Assembly: GCA_964017065.1 (NCBI GenBank)
Contig: OZ024788.1
Coordinates: 13,103,947 to 13,167,946 of the forward strand
Source of the DNA: Haliclona indistincta
Lineage: Eukaryota; Porifera; Demospongiae; Haplosclerida; Chalinidae
Direction of reading: 5' to 3'
Length of the DNA: 64,000 bases
Position numbers and translations under genes: made by a program
Shown here: positions 34,930 through 45,861 of the stretch, piece by piece
Position numbering within the stretch: the first letter of the stretch is position 1
How the letters are laid out: every line of letters begins with the position of its first letter
Notes under the pieces: generated by a model
Databases searched by the model: none
What the model was told of the DNA's origin: nothing
Seen by the model: only the letters and a program-made list of their open reading frames with translations

Positions 34930-35150
34930 TATGCTGCTACAATCCATGGTTCTGCTGCTTGCATGCAACCATGGTTCTGCTGCTTCCATGCTTCCATAGT
35001 TCTGCTGCTTCCATGCTACCATGGTTCTGCTGCTTACATGCTTCCATAGTTCTGCTGCTTCCATGCTACCATGGTTCTGCTGCTTACATGCTTCCATAGA
35101 TCTGCTGCTTGCATTCTTCCATGATACTGTTTTGATGCTTCCATGGATCT
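34930..35150. repeat. Minisatellite, about 25-base unit
   Basis: Eight or so copies of (C)ATGGTTCTGCTGCTTxCATGCTxC in a row, alternating ATGG and ATAG and TTCC and TACC variants. The open frames on both strands here are periodic by-products. Confidence 0.85.
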
Positions 35151-35199
35151 ACTGCATGCATACGTGCTGTCATATGCATCCTCTAATTGCATGCTAGCA

Positions 35200-36225
35200 T
35201 ACACGCTACTGCACCGAGGCATCTGCACCTTTGGTGCTTTATTTGACCAGAAAAGAGAAAAGGTCACTTGTTTTGTCTTGGTCAGTTTGGGCACTGCTGA
35301 CCTGCTGCACTGAAGAGTCGAGAGCGATAGTAGAGTATGTGATGCGTTGATAACTGCTAGGTGCTATAGCAATAGTCAGGCTGAGACTTCTGCTTGAGTG
35401 TCAGGAATGAATCAGATATTAAACTAGCTATAAGCAGAGTTTTCTAACACACTCTGATCTTCACTCTGGATCCAAGTTCTAACAAGCTTTGCTAACATAC
35501 TGCATGGTCGTTAATCGAGCCACACCCCCTGGTCATGAGGCGAGACTAGTTTGTTGCACTGAAGTACATGCTGCTGTCATTGCCCTGTGGCCACAAACAA
35601 TTGTTGTAAGTGTGTTTGATTACCTAAGCAGTTTACTAGCTATTCATCAGTACTCTGCATATGATCGATGAGGCTGAGCAAGTGACACATCAGCTAGACC
35701 TTGTAGAGGGCTACACTGCAGAGCAAGTGTAGCTCACTGTAGCTACTCTGAAAATTGAGATTCTGGTCCATTCTACACCGTAGTTAGCAACCCAGTACCA
35801 CCCATAATAACATTGCAACGTACAAGCTACTATCATTCTCCAGGACCTCTACCTTCTCTGTTTGTGTACAGCACTGTACTCAGCTGACCAAGTCAAAACA
35901 AGTGTCGTTTTCTCTTTTCTAGTCAAATATGGCTTGTTTCTACCTTTTGTTCCATTCCATATTCCATTCTGCCGTTCCATTCCATTCCACGCTCCGCATT
36001 ATACAACTACCCCTACTAAGCTGATGTTGTGGCTTGTTTCAGCACCTTGATCTGTACCTTGATCTGTACCTTCAGCACCTTGATCTGTACTTTCAGCACC
36101 TTGATCTTGATCTGTTGGGGCTCCTGCTGCCACGTATAATACACATGTTTGATGCCTCAAAAATGTGTATTAAAAATAAACTGTGCAAGTTACCACCTGT
36201 CTTCCATTCTTCCCATTAAATTATA
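35200..36225. other. No gene seen; family G end and a small tandem repeat
   Basis: CACCGAGGCATCTGCACCTTTGGTGC at 35214 is a family G terminus. 36040-36115 holds four to five copies of CACCTTGATCTGTAC(C/T)TT. The rest has no supported exon. Confidence 0.5.
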
Positions 36226-37167
36226 CCGTATAGCCGGTTATTTTTGACAGGATTTAATTTTCGATCCCCGACTGCAGGTCGAAAATTAAATCCATGAAAA
36301 TTTGAACCATACAAAACATTTTGAAGACCGAAATTTTTCTCTTGCAAACACATGTGAACAGATCGAGGCTAGAGCCCACTTTTTACCAGTTACCAGAATC
36401 TGACGGTAGCAGCGGGTAGCTTGGTGCTGTGATGGCAGTAAAAGCGCAAAGCGGCTCTGTTAGAGAAATGTCTGGCCCATGCGCACTGCTGCACGAGAGA
36501 GACCACTCGCACGGTTAGCGCCGGAAAGGCGGACACTGCAGTACAGCAACTTCTCTTCAACTCTGTGGTTCCATTTAACAATCATAAAACGTGGCTGGCA
36601 TGGTTTAGCGACTAAACAGTTCTCCAACATTTTAGCGCCATTGATTTCAGGTGAAGCAGGGGGTTCCAGTACTAAAAGTTTCAGACCCTAAGCCAAAAAA
36701 GAGGGTGGGTGGGTGAAGACCATTTTGGAAAAAAAGTCCATTAATTGAAAAAATAGTACAGACATTTTTAGGAGTTTTAGATCTATTTCTGATCAGATAT
36801 GTGGATAATTTCTACTAACATGTCCATTAACCCTTCAAGTGCGGACAGCAATTCTAGCCTCTATTTTGTGAATTTCACTAACCTTTGAAACCATTAGACA
36901 GACAAACTAGCGCTGTGATCACCGTTAATATGCAAAATCAACTTGCACACCGTGCGGGCTTGTTGTCAATGACACTTGCGGTTAACCACGCCCACTTGAC
37001 GATCTACCAACTGTCGTGTGCTAGAATCACTCTCACCGGAGCAAAAAACACCGCTTGTTTGGTCAAAACAGCACGTGTGAGACAAAGTTAGTGCACGTAT
37101 GGCTGCTTTTTATGTCAAGAAGCCCCTGGAGACCCAGTGGTGCTAGGTGATCCCGCCATAGCTCTGC

Positions 37168-37192
37168 TTGGCGGGGCCGCAGGCCCCGCCAA
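37168..37192. repeat. GC-rich perfect hairpin
   Basis: TTGGCGGGGCC-GCA-GGCCCCGCCAA, an 11-bp perfect stem with a 3-base loop, in otherwise AT-rich DNA. Function unknown. Confidence 0.6.
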
Positions 37193-37324
37193 TGGCTCGC
37201 AATCACACCCCACATAGCTGTATTTGGTCTATAGGTGAAATAAACTATCTTCGAATTTTAACGCCCACTTCCGGTGACGTCAAACTTGCCGGGCGACTAT
37301 AGTTGCCCGCCGCATGTAAAGGGT

Positions 37325-37665
37325 TAACTCTTTAGTGACTGAATTATTTTGACGAAAATTCGGCTTGCTCTAAACTGACAGTTTGTCTTGCGATTTCTAC
37401 AACATGCAGTACGCTAGCTGTTCCAAACTAGCACTGTTTTTTCCTGGCATGTCAAAGTTTACGACCATGTACTAAACTCTGAGTTGGCCACTCCCAATTC
37501 GGAACAGAAGCCGCTTAAGTGCTGCGACCTCGTCATTTTTCAGCCAATTTTGGTCTTCGTTTAGCCCTGGTGACTGATACAAAAACCTGGTGGTGTCCAG
37601 GTGAGCAAACAGCATAGTTTAGACCATATTCTATGCCCAAGTATGCATTTAGGGGCATCCTGAAG
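37325..37665 (+). repeat. Dispersed repeat family H, copy 2 (uninterrupted)
   Basis: Same blocks as 25918-26178 and then directly AACCTGGTGGTGTCCAGGTGAG, which in the first copy appears only after a 2-kb insertion (28178). This copy is therefore the empty-site reference for that insertion. Confidence 0.75.
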
Positions 37666-38881
37666 CCCCAAAAATGCCGAAAGCGGCGAGGGGCTCCGCC
37701 CCTTCGAACCCCGGGTTAAAGGGGGGACACCCCCTTTAAAAATCCCCCCGTTCTATATATTTCAGTGGGGAGGGCGTGGCGAAAAACAGTGGGTTTTTTC
37801 AGGTAAAGTTAGCTTTTGCAATTAAACTTTATTTGACCTTTCTAGAGCACTTTTCACACTATTTATGACGTCTACAGTAGGTGGAGTCAATTATGACGGC
37901 TAAATCCGCTATAGGCCCTAAAGGGTTAATGAGTTTTCATCAAAAATTATAAATCTTGCTGGAATTGCTCCGAAGTTGTTGAAAATCAACTCTAAGTGTT
38001 TTAAATGTCATTTAAAATCAGTTTTGGATGACATGTGCGTTGAAGGATTATAAGGTGATTAAACCAGTTTATTAATTTTTCTGACAATATTCAGTGTCAG
38101 AGTAGCTTAATTGCATGATAATGATCGATCATTGTTCACGTTGATTACACAAATAAATACCATACTTAGTATTAATAGTGTTCAGCAGGTGCTCAGTAAG
38201 TAATATACATAATAAGAAATTGCATATTGTTTTGAAATCAATAATTATGTAAGATAACTTATCAAGTAAACTAAACAGAAACATGCATACACAAAAAACA
38301 AGCTGGCACTCAGCTAATAGTTAGCTATTCTTGCTCTGCTTGCAGCGCAGAAGGACACAACTGTTGTGCAACTAGAGCTGAGAAATCAAGAGCTGCAGCC
38401 TTGGAAAGTAGCTGACCAGGCGTTGCATCTTGTTTGCTGTCATGGCTTGCCGCCTAAGTCGCTGGCTCTTTTGTGTTCTGGTGTGTGGTAGTCACTGAGG
38501 GCTGTTGTTTCAAAACCACGGCCACAGTAACAGCGCTTTCGTCTGCTGCTGCAGCCATCGCCGCGATCGATGCATGAATATTAAGTATGTGGTATTGCGT
38601 GAATATAATTAACACCATGAATAATCAAACGCCAATTATGAATATCATTATAATGATGCAAAATGACGTAGTGGGTGGTGGGTAACGGTGCAAACTGAAA
38701 AACCGGGTTAGGGTCAGGAATTTCCGACGCTGGAACCCCCCGGGTGAAGGGCAATAAATTTTAGCCTGGATTTTATTTTGAATTGCGAGTGCGTATCGAA
38801 AATTAGATCCAATCTAAAATATTACAAACGAAATATTTGACCGTCGAAAATAACCGGCTATACGATAATCACATATTTTTA

Positions 38882-39300
38882 TGGCTCGGTAGGCGGAGCC
38901 ACGAGGCATAACAGCCAGTAGTTCTTTTGTATGTCATTTATTCTTTCAGCATGCAGAACTCCGCATCGGCTAAAAACTAAGCACTGATACTTGCAATACA
39001 TGTATAGCTCGCTTTTTGCTCAGAATTGATTGATATGTTTTAAAGCTTCGTTACCGTGAATGGCGTTGCTGTACTCTCAGCATTGCTGGACTTCGCTGAA
39101 GACAATCTGTCTGCAATAGTGTTCTTAACAGCTTGTAGGACAATTCTGACTCAAAGTATCACAGCGAATGCAGAGAAATCAACAAACAGCAAGCAATCTT
39201 TGACTCATGTGCAGTCCTGATGATTATAGGCATGCTCAGCTGACTTTCATGTGGTCACCATTACTGGGCTTCTGATTGCATAGCTGCAACCACTACTTAA
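38882..39300 (+). repeat. Family G copy split by the Kolobok insertion, left part
   Basis: Begins GGCTCGGTAGGCGGAGCCACGAGGCATAACAG and runs to the TTAA at 39297-39300. The family resumes at 43187 and ends TTTCCACCGAGGCATACCAGCACC near 43283-43315. Confidence 0.6.
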
Positions 39301-39503
39301 AGGGTAACTGCGATCATTTTTTTGTTGTTGCAATTTTTACTTTATTTTAATGATAATGAATAGTTTAGACTAGAATGCAAGTTTGGTTGCCATTGGGTAA
39401 GCCCTCCTAGAGTTATGGGCTGCTAAAAACAACACCTACGCCCACGCATACACCCACGCGCCATTGTAGGCGGGACTTATTGATGATGTCACAAGTTGAG
39501 TAC
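39301..39503 (+). repeat. Left terminal inverted repeat of the Kolobok element
   Basis: Matches the complement of about 42985-43186 from AGGGTAACTGC through TTGATGATGTCACAAGTTGAG. Visible differences are GCGATC/GCAATC, AATGATAA/AAAGATAA and a short indel in the CACGC run. The TGATGATGTCAC near the inner edge could be a promoter element for the flanking gene, since it lies about 50 bases before the ATG at 39538. Confidence 0.85.
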
Positions 39504-39537
39504 TGTACAAACTGTTTAGTCTACACGCGCGTTTCCT

Positions 39538-40229
39538 ATGTCTGATTCTGGTGACTCTGAAAGCTCTAGCAGCCATTCAAGTTTCACTGATGTAGAGCAG
39601 CCTAGCAATTCACCTGTCCCTTACTGTTTTGAACCTAGTGAATCAGAGTCTACCTCTAGTCATAGTAGTTCTTCCGAGTCAGATAGTTCTGATGATGAAA
39701 GTCTAGAAAAACTTAAAGATTTGTCATGGTGAGCTCAAGTATATTCTCTTGTTGTGTTGAGTATCACATTATAAACAGGTGTGAGTGTGGTTGTTGTAGT
39801 CTTTTGCCAACCTATCAAGAGTGCATTTGCTGCAAGGAAATTGACAGTATTGTCAGCAAGATAGAAGAAGCTAATGATCCCTCAGTTGTGTGCATTACCA
39901 AGCATCCGGGATTTGAGAGCGTTTGCCTTAATGAATGGGTATTACAGGCTGCATATTTTCAATTCAGGCAAGAACATGGTACTACATCTGCCCCATCATC
40001 AATGCATGAGTAAGTGAATACTTGATGTGTAGTGAGTTCCAATTTAATATACAGTTCATTTCCTTTTCCCAGGAAATATCGTTACATTGCTTATCGACAG
40101 CTAACAAGGTGGTGCTGGGGATGGTTGGGCCGTAATGTAAGAGTGACTTTGCCAGCCTGTGCTGTGAAGAAAATCAGAGACAAATTTCCTTCCAGTGGTT
40201 ATAAGGGATTTAAATTTCCCACATTATAG
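39538..40229 (+). CDS. Stand-alone P2X7 C-terminal (ballast)-type Cys-rich protein
   Basis: Three exons, 39538-39728, 39779-40009 and 40073-40229 (stop TAG), give 192 residues. Residues 1-63 are Ser/Asp/Glu-rich and disordered. Then come a Cys cluster (CECGCC...CICCKEID), CITKHPGFESVCLNEWVLQ, a YRYIAYRQLTRWCWGWLG motif and a VTLPACAVKKIRDKFPS end. This is the order found in the cytoplasmic zinc-binding C-terminus of vertebrate P2X7 receptors. There is no channel domain, transmembrane helix or signal peptide. It lies in the Kolobok element, starts about 35 bases after the TIR, and ends 3 bases before the transposase stop. A role in transposition is inference. It could instead be a captured host gene. 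Confidence 0.85.
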
Positions 40230-40232
40230 TGA

Positions 40233-42894
40233 TCAATGTTTTGAAAATCTGCTCTTGTGTTCTTGAACTGCTTCTGATTTTTCTGGTCGTTCTAAACTGC
40301 TACATAGTGGTGGAGGTGAAGCAATCACTTTGCATGTGGCTTTCTTGCCCTGCGTTACTTTCCATAGTGTAGCAAATAGATCTTCAACATAACCTACATG
40401 TGTTCATAACTTCATATAATGAATTCAATATTAGCTTACCATAGGTACTCTTTGCTGGGATTTTCCTGACTATGTAGCCACCAGATTTGTACTTAGGGTA
40501 CATAATTGAGTACTGTTTCTCTCCTTCTTTGTTCTGTGCTTGATTCCTGCCACTATTTTCGTTGTAGTGTAACATGGCAAGCCTTAGCCTGTATAATTAT
40601 AATGAAGTCATTTCAATGTATACATTTATTAGTACCAGACCTGGAGAGCATCCCATGGTAAGTAAATGCCACTGATTTGGGAGCAAAGTTATTTATCAGA
40701 CTGTGAAACGCTTCGCATTTTGAAGTCTGATATTTTGGAGAGAGCTTCATCACGTCATTACAAAATTGCGTCTTGGAAATAAGTGCACTTATTTTCTCAC
40801 TTGCTTTGGTATCTACAAATTTTAATTTGAAAATTTTGATTGATTTTGAGGAAACAATATGCTTACGTGGCTTGAACCACTTCTTTCTTTTTCCTCTCAG
40901 TCTCTTGTGTGTACACTTAGGAAAATGCTTCCCATGCCCCTTGTGTCGGTTATGAATATGGTTGTCCAAAGACATCCATTTTGCCTTTATGATGTCACCA
41001 TTTCCATTGGGGGTTGACACAGCTGACCAATAGAGATGATTCACCATACTCTTTTTCCACTCTCCCACAAGTTCACAGTCTTTCTCCTTGGCTAATGCAA
41101 CGACCTTTTTCTTGAAGGCTGCATTGGTTAACAGCATACTAGCTACATGTACATGTAAGTTATCAACTCACACTTAGCCAAATGCCAGACATCATAACGG
41201 TGATCTGTCGTAGCCATTTTTTCCCTGACCCACTTGGCAATTTGTTTATGCCTGTCTGTGACTAGAGTGCCTATTTTGAATTTCTTCTTTTTCAGAAATT
41301 CAACAGCTCTGACCAGTCCCTCCTTCTCCATGTGATAGCTCCCTTTGACTTCATTGCTCTATCATACATTGTTGTTAATTGCATAGACTTTGAAGTGCAT
41401 GTGTACTTACTTGAACCAACTGTATGTCGAGAACAACACCTTTCTTTAGCTCCATCACAGTGTAGCTACCAAACTTAGCTGAATGACCAGGACTGTCAGC
41501 TCTGCCATCTCCACCAATAATAAGATGTCGCTTTTCCCGACGCAATTCGGTGAAAAGCCTTGATTGACACTTCTCCCAGACTGACGAAATAGAAAGATGT
41601 AGAAACTTGCTTTGGTGTTGAAAATACGTGCGCTCTGCAATAGTGGCACATCCCATATTCTTGAGTACACGAAGAACCTTCGTTGGTAGTGCTCCCGAGA
41701 ACAATATAGACGCCGATAAGAGAATGTTACCAGCTGGTTGGCTCTTTACAAACGGCTGACTATTCCACGTGAACACATTTGAGCAAATGTAGCAGCGTTG
41801 TTCCACATGCAGGTAGGTACCCAGAGTCTTTGTTGTAATTGCTGTGGGTTCGTGGCCACATTTGCGACAAGTGGCAAAGAGAGATAGAAGGCAGTCCTCA
41901 AAGACTAGGTACTTAGTAGAACGATGGAGAGGCAGCTGAGAATCACTACATGAAATGCAATGTGAAATTATACACTCATACAGGTATAAAAAGTTTGTAT
42001 AAACTTACGTAGTACTTGTATCACACGTTTCAGTTGAATATTCTTTGTCATCATCATCATCATCACTATACATTGCTTCTTCTTCCTGGTCTATATCGAA
42101 CTCTGTAGAGTTGCATTCAAAGGAACTGGCAGAGAGAAGAGGAGGGGCAGGCAACAACGAGCACTGGACTGAAGCATCTACCATCGGCAATTTAATGGTC
42201 TGCAGACCTGAAAATGATGTATTAATGTTGGTTGTGAATTTATATTAAGCTCTTACCAACATTACTTAATTTTGGCTGAAAACAGCATTGAACTGACACA
42301 GAATCACTTTCTGGGCAAGCTTGTGTCCCAACATCAACAGGTCCAGACACCTAAAAACATACATTGTGCTTGTTTAATAATTATAATTCAAGATGGGCTT
42401 ACCTCTTCTGTAATACATTCTGCTGCATGCTGTTGCTCTTGCTCTAAGTGTTGTTGCTCTAAGGCCTGGTTTACCACCTACACACATAAATTGTAATCGG
42501 AGAATCATTGCTAGTAGTTCAGGCTCACTCTGCATTGTTCCCGCTTTTCATATGCTGATCTTCTTTTGGGAGCTGGATTGTCAAAGTCACATGACCTCTT
42601 GCTGCCATGAGATAGTGGCTTGGAGAATACTGTGGGTACTGCATCCGGCTTGAGAGATGGTTTCTTTTTACCTACACCCAGTGATAGCATTAATGCTGGA
42701 CTGGGCATAAAGCAAGACTTTTCAAAATGCTGGCTACAAACAACAGAATAGTTGGTTGGTTCCCACTTGTCTCGGTGCCTCTTCACTTGATCGATCCACT
42801 TTTTTCTCAATGTTCTGTCTTGGGGAAACTTATGAAGACTCACTCCATCCTTGTTAGTATTGCTGCAGCCTGCTGCTACACAAGTCTTTACCAT
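40233..42894 (-). CDS. Kolobok transposase with THAP domain
   Basis: Nine exons on the minus strand (42529-42894, 42403-42477, 42257-42350, 42009-42207, 41411-41945, 41172-41358, 40641-41142, 40440-40588 and 40233-40393) sum to 2,268 bases: 755 residues with no internal stop. Start chosen at MVKTCVAAGC, because the THAP zinc finger (C-x4-C, then KFPQD, W, PT, CSQHF) begins there. Residues about 180-240 are acidic. A zinc-ribbon-like CxxC pair (CRKCGH, CYICSN) precedes the catalytic region, with candidate DDE residues Asp391 (GGDGRAD), Asp458 (TDRH) and Glu629 (CEAFHS). It should bind TIR DNA through THAP and cut and paste at TTAA. Shared high identity of the TIRs argues for recent mobility. 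Confidence 0.85.
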
Positions 42895-42984
42895 CACTGC
42901 TGGTCTTGTAATCACAGTTCCACAAAGTTGATAAGTTGGTAAGTAGATTACAAGTAGGTACTTCAGCTGTGGTCTACTACTCAG

Positions 42985-43186
42985 ACAACCACGCGTACTC
43001 AACTTGTGACATCATCAATAAGTCCCGCCTACAAATAGCGCGTGGGCGTAGGTGTTGTTTTTAGCAGCCCATAACTCTAGGAGGGCTTACCCAATGGCAA
43101 CCAAACTTGCATTCTAGTCTAAACTATTCATTATCTTTAAAATAAAGTAAAAATTGCAACAACAAAAAAATGATTGCAGTTACCCT
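42985..43186 (-). repeat. Right terminal inverted repeat of the Kolobok element
   Basis: Complement of 39301-39503. The transposase ATG (42894) lies about 90 bases inside this repeat, so the TIR probably also supplies its promoter. Confidence 0.85.
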
Positions 43187-43407
43187 TTAATTTAGTACAC
43201 TGTGCATTGGGTAAGTATTGTGCTTGCAACATGTAGATGCATGCATTTGTCAAAGCGTTTTCAGTGTACAGATTGCGTGCATTTCCACCGAGGCATACCA
43301 GCACCTGTGGTGCTATTTTCTTAGCTTTAGGGTGCTTTGAATGACAGTGCTGATGCTAAAATTAATTTGTCAGTCATAGTAACTGTTTGCACGGCAAACC
43401 ATAACCA

Positions 43408-44563
43408 ACAAGTAATAAAAACATTTTAACCAAAATGCAAGAGATTTAGGGTTGGTACATTTATCGAAAAAGTATGGAAACAAGATTTTGAAATGAAAAG
43501 GATTGTAACAATAGCAGTATAATGCCACTTCCCTATTAAATTAACCACAACTATCGGAAGCAGTTAATTTAGGGAGGTAGCATTATACTGCTATTGTTAC
43601 AATCCTTTTCATTTCAAAATCTTGTTTCCATACTTTTTCGATAAATGTACCAACCCTAAATCTCTTGCATTTTGGTTAAAATGTTTTTATTACTTGTTTC
43701 TTTTCTTTTTTTATTAATGACTTTCGAGTATTTCGAGCTGACTGCACTGCTGGCGATCGACTCTGCACTGCATGAATGCAACACGTACCATGCAACATTA
43801 GCTAAGTGTAACAGTGATGATTTGCTCGTTGTATGCTGTGAACACTGCTAGTGGCAGCAACACTCGCGTTCCAAGCCATTTGTACTAAGGTGCGCTTGTA
43901 TTAGAATAATTGCATACACGGGCGTGTGCGAGTAGGCGTAACCTAGTAACGGAGTTCAAACAGAATGATGGAATGGAGTCTGTTACGGACCAAAAATCGC
44001 TGTTTTCCTGGAAATACTCGCTTCTGCTAGTGTTTTAGGCTTAAATAGATATCAGGTGCACTGCTCCCAACGACTAGTGTAGTTTCTGTGTAGGTTTTGT
44101 CTTGAATAGCTCACTAGCCATGGTGCTAGGCTCTCTGAAGAAGAAGAAGAAGAATAAGAAGAAGAAAGAAGATGAACAAACGGGTGACCACGTGAACTCT
44201 GGTTTACCACCTTAGACCTGGTTTCTTTTGCTTCTGAAGGTCTCTTTGTAATCGCACTAATCGTGCAAAGAGCTTTAGAGCGTTAGATTAGCTTGAAACG
44301 CCCGTACGGCGAAGATATGGCAGTGCCGTAGCAGTGCCTCCGGGCGAGACGCCATCTTTCCATGCCCGTAGCAACTTGCCTTATAGTCTTTATTAGTAGG
44401 CTCATTGTAAGCGCTTATCTCTTAGGATAGCCCCTAGGTAGTTAAAATACTCCTGATGTCGTCAACAGCCAAGATATACGTGAATTATTGCGTTTAGCCT
44501 AAGTGTAGCCGCCATCTTATTTTCCGCCCAACCCTAAATATGCCACGACTACCGCGTGGCATA
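43408..44563. mobile_element. Hairpin-capped fold-back element (FB3)
   Basis: The left end is a palindrome of about 290 bases (43408-43548 with 43562-43697). The right end is the hairpin TATGCCACG-...-CGTGGCATA (44539-44563), preceded by AACCCTAAAT and GCCGCCATCTTATTTTC, the same layout as the element at 2629 but with a different hairpin sequence. The flanks join seamlessly in the related sequence at 49110-49260, an empty site. Includes an AAG/GAA-rich run near 44138-44170. Confidence 0.65.
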
Positions 44564-44623
44564 ATAACAACTGTATACATGGTGACCTTTCCAATGGTAC
44601 TGCTTGCATTATTTTTGGAATAA

Positions 44624-45229
44624 ACATTTGTCGTTGTACACTGAAACTGGACGTCTTCTTGCTTTAGGTATTACACTGTAACAGAATGATTTCTTTATGC
44701 AATGCTGAGAAATTTGGGAAAATCCATGCTGACAGGCACACAACTGTGCTTTCTTGAAAATTTTTGGGTCAAAATTTTGACGAATGATCCATTTTAATTT
44801 TGGCATCCAGCGTCAGCTTCAGGTAAGTAAAAACAAATTTTGGGAAAGCTTGATGATTCATCAAATTTACAAATTTTATCCCTCCGAATTACCCACTATA
44901 CGGTACATGTGTAAGATTCGACAAAAGTAAATGTCGTAAATTTTTTAACAAAAATGTTTCCGAATCTATGGTATGTTCATGTAACTCTGCAGTGAGAGAT
45001 GAAAATGATTCCAAGATGAATGAAGAGGTACTGCTGCAACTGACATTTCAAATGGCTACAGGTAGGCACAAGATGGTGTTTGCAATTTTAAAATGTGTAT
45101 GTTTGAGATCAAGGTCAGGGATCTATGCAGTTTAGAAACCACACGAAGCCATACATTGAGCCAAAGAATGAAGTCTATTAACTTTCAAAGTTTCAAAATC
45201 TCATTATTTGTGGTCTTGCATGCATTGAC
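44624..45229 (+). repeat. Diverged copy of 53745-54375 (5' part of the subtilisin duplication)
   Basis: GTCGTTGTACACTG, ATGCTGAGAAATTTGGG, ATCCATGCTGACAGGCACA and GCGTCAGCTTCAGGTAA recur in order. It includes the small charged exon described next and ends where the SINE-like repeat starts. Confidence 0.75.
44993..45061 (+). CDS. Small charged exon, copy X (possible subtilisin upstream exon)
   Basis: A 69-base phase-1 exon between CTCTGCAG and GTAGGC reads RDENDSKMNEEVLLQLTFQ. Its counterpart at 54136-54222 is in the same phase. Both could splice to the I9 exon that starts in phase 1. Here no I9 exon follows, so the copy is orphaned. Confidence 0.4.
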
Positions 45230-45230
45230 T

Positions 45231-45690
45231 ATATAGCAACTGACATTATGCCTTGGTGGGTGGAGCCATGAGACATACAGTTGTAGTGATTTGTCTGTCT
45301 CACCCACACATTTCTCGGTGCTCATTGAAAACTAAGCATTGAAACTAGCAAAACAAAGCATTAATTCAGATTTGAATTCTAAAAACTTAACTTTAGAGTT
45401 GTGTTTGTGATATTATTGTGTGTCATACACTGTACTTGCCGTATTACTTCAATAGACACCTGGGTGTTTATTTCAAAATTGAGTTTTGGGTAGAAAAATA
45501 CTCCCAACCGGGGGATTTAAACTGGTGTCTCACGTGGTTATAGACTGACAGCTCCTCGACTTGAGCCATTTGAACTACTTTACATGATCTGTAGTGCGCT
45601 GCTTACTTATTTCAGCCAAGCATTTATTCAGAGAAATATGTTTCCTTGTTATGTGTGATATTGTTGCCATTATCCATAGCAACTACTGTT
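45231..45690 (-). repeat. SINE-like repeat with pol III boxes, copy 1
   Basis: About 460 bases nearly identical to 48632-49090. On the minus strand it has an A-box-like TGGCTCAAGTCGAGGAG (45552-45568) and a B-box-like AGTTTAAATCC (45513-45523) about 30 bases apart, as in tRNA-derived SINEs. The 5' part on the plus strand is the family G TGCCTTGGTGGGTGGAGCCA block, so the unit may be a composite. Confidence 0.5.
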
Positions 45691-45732
45691 ACATCTCAGG
45701 TAAGGAAATAAGAAACAGCTGATATGTACTAG

Positions 45733-45861
45733 TTAATATGCATTACTTGGGCGTTATTGAAAATAATGTTATGATAGTGCCTTCGGGGCTCCACCCCTCA
45801 GGTGCTATATATTTAACTGCTGATAGGGTTATTCCGGTAGTGCCCAAGTAATGCATATTAA
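45733..45861. mobile_element. Small palindromic MITE with TTAA edges
   Basis: TTAATATGCATTACTTGGGC and its exact complement bound a 129-base unit. The TTAA at each edge would fit mobilisation by a TTAA-specific transposase. 45862-46440 behind it shows no supported gene. Confidence 0.55.

Larger units (their letters stand above)
36226..38865. mobile_element. 2.6-kb element with CGTATAGCCGGTTATTTT ends
   Basis: CCGTATAGCCGGTTATTTTT at 36226 is mirrored by AAAATAACCGGCTATACG ending 38864, followed inward by TCGA-rich matching sequence. The inside holds a family H copy (37325-37665), a CG-rich hairpin and a block (38360-38745) whose inverse occurs at 54966-55260. No transposase is recognisable, so it is probably non-autonomous or decayed. 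Confidence 0.6.
39301..43186. mobile_element. Kolobok-type DNA transposon, apparently intact
   Basis: A 3,886-base element flanked by TTAA on both sides (39297-39300 and 43187-43190), with termini AGGGTAACTGC and inverted repeats of about 200 bases that differ at only a few positions. It carries two genes in convergent order: a P2X7-type C-terminal-domain protein (+) and a THAP-DDE transposase (-), each starting just inside a TIR. TTAA duplication plus a THAP-containing transposase identify the Kolobok superfamily. Reading frames of both genes are uninterrupted, so the copy may be recent or active. It sits in a family G repeat. Confidence 0.85.

Noticed and set aside
34846..35294. Periodic open frames on both strands (SRTMVAWKQQN-like)
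   Set aside because: A 25-base minisatellite without stops. No sign of selection for protein.
36479..37091. Short plus-strand frames in the 36226-38865 element
   Set aside because: All are under 75 codons, with no motif or splice evidence. They lie inside a repeat.
45500..45580. Functional tRNA gene
   Set aside because: A- and B-box-like sequences exist but stems do not pair into a cloverleaf. Two identical copies inside a longer repeat fit a SINE.
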